NCBI GenBank assembly: GCA_023300835.1
Contig: JALZVB010000380.1
Span: 1 to 7,077 of the forward strand
Length of the DNA: 7,077 nucleotides
From: Saprospiraceae bacterium
Lineage (GTDB): Bacteria; Bacteroidota; Bacteroidia; Chitinophagales; Saprospiraceae
Reading direction: 5' to 3'
Below are positions 1-6,235 of the stretch, in pieces; the stretch's first letter is position 1, and each line of letters begins with the position of its first letter. Both the position numbers and the translations under genes were made by a program. Under the pieces are notes generated by a model. It was not told the origin of the DNA. It made no database searches and saw nothing but the letters and a program-made list of their open reading frames with translations.

Positions 1-3000
1 GTGCATGCTTGATCAATAACATTCAGGTTACCGTATCCATCGCCATCTGTATCTGCATAATAAGTTGTAGTTACTCCTTCGTCTATCTGTCCATCACAGT
101 TGTTATCTAAGTTGTCACATGTTTCAGTTGCTCCTGGGAAAATGTTAGCATTTGTATCATCACAATCTGTGTTATTTGTAACGAAATTGGGAGGAGAAGT
201 GCAACCATCATTGGGTGCCAATGGGTCTCCATATCCATCACCATCTGTATCTGCATAAAGTAGATTGCTGGTAAAGCTTAAATCAAAATCGAATCCTGCG
301 GAACTCCATCTATCATCCCACTCTATGTAATAAGTTGTCCCAGAGGTCAGACATAGATTATTTATTTCTGAGGCATAATCATTACTACTACCCGGTGCTA
401 GCAGGCAATCATCATCACTGGTTGCTACTTGTGTAAGATTAGCACAGGTTCCGGTATGGATAAATAGTCTCGTATCTTGACCATTCTCACATGAGTTTAC
501 ATTTAAGAAACCACTAGTTGTAGGTGTGAAACTATACCAGTTGGCATTCCTTCCAGATTGTGATCCACCATTTCCTTGATCTGGACCTAGTGTTGTGTAT
601 GTACCAGAAACATCAAGCACAAATGCCGTACTACAGGTGTAGTCTGTAGAGCAAGTAGTTGGAGCCACTAGTATCAAGTTGTCTATGGAACAGGTCGGAT
701 CATTATCATCAGTTAAACTTATAGTAAGATCCCCATTGGAAACAAGAAAGCCGTTCCCGTTATTGTCTAGAGTAGTTACTGTTCCATATACTATATTAGC
801 CATTGTAATATCACCCGAAATTGAATATGTCGTTCCCGTGTTATCTCCTTCTGGTTGGATACTGTATGTAAAAGTATCATCATTGGAACTTGTCGTGTTA
901 AATCCATTACAGTCTACAAGTATCTCATTGGCTTCATCTATTATACATGGGCAAGTAGTTGGATTACTAAACATGTTGTTCTTAGTAAGTGAACAAGTAT
1001 TATCAGCACTGAAAACAGCCGTAACACTTACAAGATTTCCATCTGTCGGTAGATTAGTAACTACGACTAATTGTGGGCTCCCAGTTATAGCAAACGACTG
1101 ACCTAATATGTCAAGCGTTCCACTTGCTGGAGCAGCGCCATAATTTACTTCTATTCTTCTTGAGTATGTAGAATTAGCGTTGAGACAATCAGTAACTCCC
1201 AGATCAGTTATGTCTGAGATTATACATTGCTCTCCATTCTGTAGATCATTTTTCCATAGACCTCTACCATATGTAGCAGCATATAGATAATTGTTTTTTA
1301 TTTCTAACTCGGCTACATGGACATTGGGTAATAGATCCGTGTATGCTGACCAAGTTGTATTTATGTTGTCCTTAAAATAGACACCTACTCCCATTCCCAC
1401 ATATATTCCATCATTAGTATTCCCTTCATAAAGTGCACATTCTGCACCTATTGACGGTAGGTTGTTGGTGATGTTGGTCCAGGTAGCTCCTTGGTCAGTA
1501 CTTTCCATAACGACTTGCGAGGTTCCTGATAATGTGATAAGAATCTTCTGGTCATTGCTGGGATGAAAATCAAGATAATTAACATTGGTGAAAGTGATTG
1601 ATGGAGACACATCAGACCATGTAGTACCGCCATTGGTCGTAAGAAAAACCTGGTGCTTGTATGCTGCAATAATCACTTGATTATTGGATTCAGCCACGGC
1701 TATCTCTCTTATATTTGTATCACTACTGTTAGATGGATTGAAACTTGATATTGTTGACCAGGTCGATCCTCCGTTGGCACTTTTATACAATTGTGCTTTT
1801 CCTTGATATAGTGTATTAGAATCAGTAGGATCTTGCTCTAGCGGCGTAACCCATGCTCCATCTCCAGTTGTATTAGTGATACTTGCTAGTGAGTTACCAC
1901 CATTGGTAGATTTATATAGGTTGCCAAATTGTATAGAGGCGTATATTGTATTTTCATCTGAATGGTCTATAAAAGTTTCCATTCCATCAGCACCTACAAA
2001 GTCTAACCAACTTCCAGAAACGACCACTCCAGTTCCATTATCTTGTGATCCACCTGAAACTCTATCTACTTCAGTTTCTGAAACACCAATTCTATAAAAT
2101 TCTCTTACACCTAAGCCAGTAGTCAGGTCTTGGAAACTTGTGGCAGCGTCATCTGACATAAAAATACCTCCATCTGTACCACAATAAATTTTGTCACCTT
2201 GATAGAACATAAGATCGACATCAGCATGTATAAAGGGTAGAGGGTTAGAAATGACCCAATGCGTCGTCTGTGTCCAGTTCTGTCCGGAGTTAGTGGATTT
2301 GAAAGTCATAACACCAGCGACATGGACCTCAGTCTTATCTGTCGGATTAACAATAACATCCATGTCTCTTGGCGCTTGCCCGCCTGTAGCAGTAAGACTA
2401 TAACCCATTATGTTGTTGTTACCATTACTGTCATCAGATTGTGTTGTGAAAGTTGTACCAGAGTCAGTAGATAAATATAGTCCACCGAAACCTCCTGATG
2501 ATTCTTGTAATACATACATATATGTCGGATCATCTGCCGTAACGGCTAGCATCATATCTCCAGATGAATTCCATGGGCCGCTTATTGTAGTGAATGAAAC
2601 CCCATTGTTAGTTGACTTGTAAACATTCCCTTCTCCTGCACCGTAAATAGTATTGTTGTCGCCTGGTTTGAATTCTAGATCATGTATGTCATCACTTGAA
2701 GAAAGCACTGAAGTCCAATTACTTCCTCCGTTTGTTGAACGATATATATTGCCCCATTTATTGACAGCAAGTAGGGTATTAGCATCGGTAGGATCTATAA
2801 TGATTCTGTTGATCTGTGTATTAGTAGCAATTCCTGTTGTGGTATTCCAAGTCGTTCCGCCATCAGTAGATCGCATCATACCTAGGCCTTGTGTCCCACA
2901 ATAATAATGTTGATCATTAGCATGACTTATAGCTAAAGAATAGATTTTCATACTCGTCTGATCATCAAATATAGGCGTCCATGTAGTTCCTTCATCCAGT

Positions 3001-3446
3001 GTTTTCCATACACCGCCATTGGGAGACCCTACGATCATGTGGTCTGAGTCGTTAATATCTAGTCCTATTGAAGTTATACGACCTATGTGCGAAGACCAGG
3101 TAGATGTATTACTAGCGGACAGCGGCCCCATTTCTGACCAAGTATTGGCCATGATCCTATTGTTACTAGGGTTCTTTTTATTGAATTGTGCTACTTCTGA
3201 ACTGGTTTTAGCATTTGAGATAACTTTTCCTTGAGCATCTAATGATCTGGCTGTCCAATACTCCCACCTCTTGAATTGCTTGTACCCTGTATGTTTTCCT
3301 CTGCCTTTAGTTTCAAAGTAATCTTCAGTGACGTTGACAATTTCTTCAAATGTAAGGGTTGAAGTCTCTGCAAGTTTTATATACTCCTGAGCAGTGCTGC
3401 AATGATATGCAAGTCCAAAAAATAGAATAAATAGATACTGTTTCAT
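1..3446 (-). CDS. Large secreted BNR/sortilin-type beta-propeller protein with PPC-like and MopE-type repeats (C-terminus off the left edge)
   Basis: The frame opens at ATG 3446-3444 and stays open for 1148 codons to the window edge; I checked it line by line and found no stop or frameshift. Residues 1-19 are a signal peptide (Lys2, a hydrophobic core, then STA before Gln20). Residues 54-64 read GYKQFKRWEYW, a segment I recall from the N-termini of similar Bacteroidota propeller proteins. Asp-boxes of the S-T-[ND]-x-G-x-x-[WF] kind begin near residues 149, 193, 237, 278, 326, 384, 431, 513, 556, 603 and 649. The propeller closes with YGRGLWK at 726-732. A Cys-containing linker follows, then a PPC-like beta-sandwich (about 936-1060), a YADTDGDGYGD calcium loop at 1064, a MopE-like DCDD...NNCDG segment at 1094-1124 and a second DTDGDGYG loop near 1130. 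No sialidase FRIP motif was seen, so enzymatic activity is not supported. It is probably exported through Sec and then by type IX secretion (inference), acting at the surface or outside the cell in adhesion or polymer binding. The true function is unknown. Confidence 0.93.
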   Translation of the reverse strand, partial: MKQYLFILFFGLAYHCSTAQEYIKLAETSTLTFEEIVNVTEDYFETKGRGKHTGYKQFKRWEYWTARSLDAQGKVISNAKTSSEVAQFNKKNPSNNRIMANTWSEMGPLSASNTSTWSSHIGRITSIGLDINDSDHMIVGSPNGGVWKTLDEGTTWTPIFDDQTSMKIYSLAISHANDQHYYCGTQGLGMMRSTDGGTTWNTTTGIATNTQINRIIIDPTDANTLLAVNKWGNIYRSTNGGSNWTSVLSSSDDIHDLEFKPGDNNTIYGAGEGNVYKSTNNGVSFTTISGPWNSSGDMMLAVTADDPTYMYVLQESSGGFGGLYLSTDSGTTFTTQSDDSNGNNNIMGYSLTATGGQAPRDMDVIVNPTDKTEVHVAGVMTFKSTNSGQNWTQTTHWVISNPLPFIHADVDLMFYQGDKIYCGTDGGIFMSDDAATSFQDLTTGLGVREFYRIGVSETEVDRVSGGSQDNGTGVVVSGSWLDFVGADGMETFIDHSDENTIYASIQFGNLYKSTNGGNSLASITNTTGDGAWVTPLEQDPTDSNTLYQGKAQLYKSANGGSTWSTISSFNPSNSSDTNIREIAVAESNNQVIIAAYKHQVFLTTNGGTTWSDVSPSITFTNVNYLDFHPSNDQKILITLSGTSQVVMESTDQGATWTNITNNLPSIGAECALYEGNTNDGIYVGMGVGVYFKDNINTTWSAYTDLLPNVHVAELEIKNNYLYAATYGRGLWKNDLQNGEQCIISDITDLGVTDCLNANSTYSRRIEVNYGAAPASGTLDILGQSFAITGSPQLVVVTNLPTDGNLVSVTAVFSADNTCSLTKNNMFSNPTTCPCIIDEANEILVDCNGFNTTSSNDDTFTYSIQPEGDNTGTTYSISGDITMANIVYGTVTTLDNNGNGFLVSNGDLTISLTDDNDPTCSIDNLILVAPTTCSTDYTCSTAFVLDVSGTYTTLGPDQGNGGSQSGRNANWYSFTPTTSGFLNVNSCENGQDTRLFIHTGTCANLTQVATSDDDCLLAPGSSNDYASEINNLCLTSGTTYYIEWDDRWSSAGFDFDLSFTSNLLYADTDGDGYGDPLAPNDGCTSPPNFVTNNTDCDDTNANIFPGATETCDNLDNNCDGQIDEGVTTTYYADTDGDGYGNLNVIDQAC
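31..258 (-). repeat. Direct repeat encoding the DTDGDGYG calcium loops
   Basis: Positions 31-60 and 229-258 match at 28 of 30 bases, the differences being at the third and twelfth positions. Both copies encode the same YADTDGDGYG loop of the secreted protein in the same frame, 66 residues apart. Between them lies the Cys-rich MopE-type segment. This is an intragenic protein-repeat unit, of the kind that often continues in several copies, so more copies are likely beyond the left edge. Confidence 0.8.
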
Positions 3447-3465
3447 ATACAGGTTGGGTTGGGGC

Positions 3466-3493
3466 CAATAATAGACACAATTTAACGAATCAA
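3466..3493 (-). promoter_or_regulatory. Weak candidate promoter for the secreted-protein gene
   Basis: On the minus strand, TTG (3493-3491) is followed after 17 bases by TATTATTG (3473-3466), one mismatch from the Bacteroidota -7 element TAnnTTTG. The box lies about 20 bases before the ATG, so the leader would be very short. No Shine-Dalgarno sequence is seen before the start. Such AT-rich matches arise by chance, so this is only a candidate. Confidence 0.25.
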
Positions 3494-3751
3494 GCTGCTC
3501 TAACACGTGAAAGACTGAGTTATTTTATTACTACGTAACAGAATGTCTACAGTTTTATACCGATAATTATATTACTGTAAAATAAGCAGCCAGTATCTGA
3601 TACAAATACAATTGACTGAGATGTGACTTGGAATAGCATTTAGTAAGAGAAGGACGAATAAGAAAAGGGAACGTTGAAAAGCGATTCGGGCTAATTAAGA
3701 AAGGCGTAATATGGATGTCAACGCTATAATAAAAGCCAGAAAAATTGTAGG

Positions 3752-3807
3752 ACATTAAATAGAAAGACCATATGTAAACGATTGATAATCAGTTCGCATA
3801 TGGTCTT
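3752..3807 (-). terminator. Probable intrinsic terminator downstream of rhlE
   Basis: AGACCATATG (3765-3774) and CATATGGTCT (3797-3806) are perfect inverted 10-mers, extended to 11 by the A/T pair 3764/3807, with a 22-base spacer. On the minus strand the stem is followed by a T-rich stretch (TCTATTTAA). It lies about 100 bases after the rhlE stop and before the next minus-strand gene, the expected place for a terminator. The stem is not GC-rich and the T-run is interrupted, so a weak terminator, an mRNA-stabilising hairpin or a protein-binding palindrome are alternatives. Confidence 0.5.
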
Positions 3808-3909
3808 AGTTTGACTATTATAAACCTATCACAACTTTTAAAAATGACTCAAAAAATCATTAGTAAATTGAGTAGATCCTACTTGGTTGTCTCGATAGGT
3901 GTGGTCACC

Positions 3910-5484
3910 TTACTCCAATGGCCACATGTATTTTTCTTTCAATGAGTTAGGAAGCATTCTTGTCTTTCTAGAACCTGTGTTAGAAGAAGACTTGTTGTCT
4001 TTCTTTTTGTTAGATCTGTTGTTAGGCTTAGGCCCTTTGTTAGACGGCGTTCTTTCTCCTCTTTTTTCTGACTCATTAGAACTGTTCCCATTAGAGGGCT
4101 TTTTTCTATTGTTATTTCTTCTTTTAGAGTTTTCTGACTTTACTGCATAAGATTCCTTGTCTTTAGATTCTGACTTTGATCCTCTGTTGTTTGATTCAGA
4201 TTTCCCTCCTTTAGATTTAGGGCTGTTTTTACTCCTTGCGTTATTGCGACCGCCTCCTGCTTTATTTTTATTGGCAAAGAATTCTTGTTTCCTCCTTTGT
4301 TTCTCTTTATTCCATTCTTTCTTCTCCGCATTGGTCATAGGCTTATCAGTCTGCGGGAATGGGTTATCGCTTATGACATCTATTTTTTTCTTTATCAGCC
4401 TTTCTATTCCTCTTACAAATTCATTCTCTTCTGGCTCACATATAGATATAGCTACACCTTCTTCACCAGCTCTTCCTGATCTTCCTATTCTGTGGACATA
4501 AGTTTCTGGTAGATTAGGCACATCATAATTGATGACGTATTTGAGTTTATCGATATCGATTCCTCTTGCTGCGATATCTGTAGCTACAAGGACTTTACAT
4601 TGACCTTCTTTGAACTTCTTTAGCGCTCGTTGTCTAGAGTTTTGAGCTTTATCACCGTGTATGGCTTCTGCTTTGATATTACATTTAACCAGATTCCTAG
4701 TGATACGATCACAACCATGCTTAGTCCTAGAAAAGACTAATACTTGCTCAATCCTTGGGTCTTCTAGTATGTGAAGAAGTAATTTGCCTTTATCTGTTCT
4801 ATTTGTATAGAATATGTGCTGTTGAATTGTTTCTGCTGTCGAACTGACAACGGCAACCTCTACCATAACAGGATTAACGAGGATCGTGTTAGATAACTTT
4901 ACAATATTATCTGGCATCGTTGCAGAGAAAAACAAAGATTGTCTTTTCTCAGGTAACAACTTAAGTAACTTCTTGATATCGTTGATAAAACCCATATCTA
5001 GCATCCTATCCGCTTCATCGAGTACAAATAGCTCTACGTTTGCTATTGTAAGATGCCCTTGGTTAAGAAGATCTAATAATCTCCCAGGTGTTGCAACTAG
5101 GATGTCTACGCCTCTTTTGAGCTTAGCGACTTGGCTACCTTGGCTTACGCCACCAAAAATAACAGTATGCTGCAGCTTAGTATGTTTTCCATATTCACGG
5201 ATATTTTCATCTATCTGTATAGCAAGCTCTCTTGTAGGTGTAACGATAAGCGACCTTATTTTAGGCCTACCCGTGTTATTCTTTACACTTTCGTGTATAA
5301 GCTGTATGATCGGAATAGCAAATGCTGCCGTCTTACCTGTACCTGTTTGAGCACAACCTAGAACATCTTTTTTCTGAAGTATATGCGGAATCGCTTTCGC
5401 TTGTATAGGGGTAGGTTCTGTATAACCTTTTTGTTCTAGAGCCCTTAGTACAGGCTCAATAATATTCAATTCTTTAAATTTCAT
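3910..5484 (-). CDS. rhlE: DEAD-box ATP-dependent RNA helicase, RhlE type
   Basis: This complete 524-residue cytoplasmic RNA helicase uses ATP to unwind short RNA duplexes and remodel RNA-protein complexes; RhlE proteins are linked to ribosome assembly, RNA decay and cold growth. The helicase core is intact: Q motif (Phe3 and PTPIQ 25-29), motif I AQTGTGKT (45-52), Ia PTRELA (83-88), GG (111-112), Ib TPGR (132-135), II DEAD (156-159), III SAT (187-189), V ATDIAARGID (301-310) and VI HRIGRSGRAG (331-340). The DNPFPQ segment near 373-378 followed by a charged helix is typical of Bacteroidota RhlE. Residues from about 400 to 508 are a low-complexity tail rich in Asn, Lys, Ser and Arg, probably disordered and RNA-binding. 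The last 15 or so residues return to normal composition. The ATG at 5484 gives the standard N-terminus with Phe3 of the Q motif. A promoter match lies about 85 bases upstream, and the gene is divergent from the dksA-like/lspA operon. The family assignment is secure; the exact subfamily name is less so. Confidence 0.97.
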   Translation of the reverse strand: MKFKELNIIEPVLRALEQKGYTEPTPIQAKAIPHILQKKDVLGCAQTGTGKTAAFAIPIIQLIHESVKNNTGRPKIRSLIVTPTRELAIQIDENIREYGKHTKLQHTVIFGGVSQGSQVAKLKRGVDILVATPGRLLDLLNQGHLTIANVELFVLDEADRMLDMGFINDIKKLLKLLPEKRQSLFFSATMPDNIVKLSNTILVNPVMVEVAVVSSTAETIQQHIFYTNRTDKGKLLLHILEDPRIEQVLVFSRTKHGCDRITRNLVKCNIKAEAIHGDKAQNSRQRALKKFKEGQCKVLVATDIAARGIDIDKLKYVINYDVPNLPETYVHRIGRSGRAGEEGVAISICEPEENEFVRGIERLIKKKIDVISDNPFPQTDKPMTNAEKKEWNKEKQRRKQEFFANKNKAGGGRNNARSKNSPKSKGGKSESNNRGSKSESKDKESYAVKSENSKRRNNNRKKPSNGNSSNESEKRGERTPSNKGPKPNNRSNKKKDNKSSSNTGSRKTRMLPNSLKEKYMWPLE

Positions 5485-5525
5485 TTTTATTTCTGACTTC
5501 TCTTTATCAAATCCTTCTAGTCCTA

Positions 5526-5555
5526 ACCTTTTGGGGAAGGTATTGTCGGAAAGGT
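5526..5555 (-). promoter_or_regulatory. Competing small hairpins in the rhlE leader
   Basis: In the predicted leader, ACCTTTTGGGGAAGGT (5526-5541, plus-strand reading) can fold into a 5-bp stem. The same 5526-5531 arm can instead pair with AAAGGT at 5550-5555 in a 6-bp stem. The two foldings exclude each other. They sit 40-70 bases before the ATG. Cold-linked helicase genes often carry regulatory leaders, but the stems are short and this could be chance. Confidence 0.28.
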
Positions 5556-5567
5556 ATATTTAGGCTG

Positions 5568-5598
5568 CGAAAGTACAGTTTATAAGCCTGACATGAAA
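5568..5598 (-). promoter_or_regulatory. rhlE: Bacteroidota-type promoter for rhlE
   Basis: On the minus strand, TTTC (5598-5595) is followed after exactly 19 bases by TACTTTCG (5575-5568). This fits the Bacteroidota primary-sigma pattern TTTG-N19-TAnnTTTG with C in place of G at the end of the first box and at one position of the second. Transcription would begin a few bases further on, giving a leader of about 75-80 bases. A second TACTTTC (5601-5595) overlaps the upstream box, so a tandem start is possible. Confidence 0.55.
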
Positions 5599-5717
5599 GT
5601 ATCTATCTTACTTTTATAGTATTATACATAGAATAATTTACTATATGATTGACTTAAGACTATCTTTATAGCAGTTATAAAACGTTTAGCTCACTTCTTT
5701 TACTTGATTTGTTGTGG

Positions 5718-5743
5718 TTTTAGAAAATATTCATGTTCTAAAA
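5718..5743. repeat. Perfect 8-bp inverted repeat in the divergent region
   Basis: TTTTAGAA (5718-5725) and TTCTAAAA (5736-5743) are exact reverse complements separated by 10 bases. The spacing of 18 bases from half-site to half-site would suit a dimeric DNA-binding protein. It lies about 100 bases before the dksA-like ATG and about 120 bases behind the rhlE promoter. As the DNA is AT-rich, chance is a real alternative. Confidence 0.4.
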
Positions 5744-5784
5744 GTTATTAATATATAAATTGCTCTATATGACGGATATTATGC

Positions 5785-5813
5785 CAAAAATTATAGAATT
5801 AGCATAATTTTTG
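5785..5813. repeat. Perfect 10-bp inverted repeat just upstream of the dksA-like gene
   Basis: CAAAAATTAT (5785-5794) and ATAATTTTTG (5804-5813) are exact reverse complements around a 9-base spacer, ending 29 bases before the ATG. It could be an operator overlapping the start of transcription, or an RNA hairpin in the leader. Its arms contain only two G/C pairs in total, so as an RNA stem it would be weak. Confidence 0.45.
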
Positions 5814-5842
5814 ATTTGCTATTGATATTACAATTATATGTT

Positions 5843-6220
5843 ATGTCAACAATTACAAGATATTCTGATAATGATCTTATCCAGTTTGAGGCCTTGATTG
5901 TCAAAAAACTAAAAGAAGCTCAGGTAGGGTTGAACTTTTATAAAGCTCAAATTTCTGAATTGTCAGAAGCAGATCAACGTAAAATGAAAAGCCTTGGTGA
6001 TTCATCAGGATTTATAGAAAGTGAAAGGTTACAGCAGTTATCGGCACGTCAAAAGAAGCTTATTCATCATCTAGAGAATGCTAGATTGAGAATTAAAAAC
6101 AAAGTTTATGGCATATGTAGACAATCAAATGAGTTGATTTCTAAAGAACGGCTTTTAGCAGTCCCTCATGCTACTTTGAGTATAAAAGCAAAACAAAGTA
6201 GAATAACTAAGAACAAATAG
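5843..6220 (+). CDS. DksA/TraR-family transcriptional regulator lacking most zinc cysteines
   Basis: This 125-residue protein belongs to the DksA/TraR family, whose members bind in the RNA polymerase secondary channel and alter transcription, often with ppGpp. Residues 1-80 form charged helices that fit the coiled-coil hairpin (ARQKKLIHHLENARLRI around 68-84). The C-terminal end YGICRQSNELISKERLLAVPHATL (89-112, given with gaps as YGIC, then RLLAVPHATL) aligns with the zinc-finger segment. Of its four cysteines only Cys92 remains; the others align with Ser95, Ser113 and Ala116, before the conserved Lys117. Metal binding is therefore unlikely. The acidic tip residues of E. coli DksA cannot be placed with confidence. 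I chose ATG 5843 because the frame's alternative TTG at 5816 adds only a non-family Leu/Ile/Tyr stretch. No Shine-Dalgarno site is seen. lspA follows after 15 bases, almost certainly on the same transcript. Confidence 0.93.
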   Translation: MSTITRYSDNDLIQFEALIVKKLKEAQVGLNFYKAQISELSEADQRKMKSLGDSSGFIESERLQQLSARQKKLIHHLENARLRIKNKVYGICRQSNELISKERLLAVPHATLSIKAKQSRITKNK

Positions 6221-6235
6221 ATAAAAGAAATAAAG

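Larger units (their letters stand above)
3447..3909. other. Gene-poor spacer between the helicase and the secreted-protein gene
   Basis: These 463 bases hold no convincing gene. The only clear structure is the hairpin at 3764-3807. A 62-codon minus-strand frame at 3755-3567 gives a Phe/Tyr/Ser/Ile-rich peptide with no recognisable domain and no start signal, so I treat it as chance. No tRNA-like cloverleaf or repeat array was seen. The left end probably carries the promoter and short leader of the secreted-protein gene. Confidence 0.6.
5599..5842. other. AT-rich divergent intergenic region upstream of the dksA-like gene
   Basis: Together with the rhlE leader and promoter this is a stretch of about 358 bases without a gene. 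It must hold the start signals for the plus-strand dksA-like/lspA pair, but no match to TTTG-N19-TAnnTTTG stood out. Partial -7 look-alikes such as TATCTTTA near 5660 lack a good upstream box. The definite structures are two perfect inverted repeats, at 5718-5743 and 5785-5813. No RNA gene was recognised. Confidence 0.6.

Noticed and set aside
679..3234. Several plus-strand open frames of 70-140 codons opposite the secreted-protein gene
   Set aside because: They overlap a single uninterrupted 1148-codon minus-strand frame with clear domains; their peptides have no recognisable motifs and are antisense shadows.
1..3446. Possible tandem DNA repeat or CRISPR-like array from the periodic Asp-box codons
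   Set aside because: The period of roughly 44 codons comes from diverged protein repeats; there are no identical repeats with unique spacers.
1..3446. Active sialidase or glycoside hydrolase annotation
   Set aside because: Asp-boxes alone are structural; the FRIP motif and catalytic sialidase residues were not seen.
3567..3755. 62-codon minus-strand frame in the spacer
   Set aside because: The Phe/Tyr/Ser/Ile-rich peptide shows no domain, start signal or family resemblance; chance is the simpler explanation in AT-rich DNA.
4140..4331. 63-codon minus-strand frame inside the rhlE tail
   Set aside because: It is an out-of-frame reading of the low-complexity region and has no independent support.
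3899..5361. Plus-strand frames opposite rhlE, including 114- and 154-codon ones
   Set aside because: They are antisense to a complete DEAD-box helicase with all motifs; the Leu/Phe/Ser-rich composition is the mirror of the Lys/Asn/Ser-rich tail.
5816..5842. TTG start extending the dksA-like protein by nine residues
   Set aside because: The added Leu/Ile/Tyr stretch does not fit the family, it abuts the inverted repeat, and a good ATG follows at 5843.
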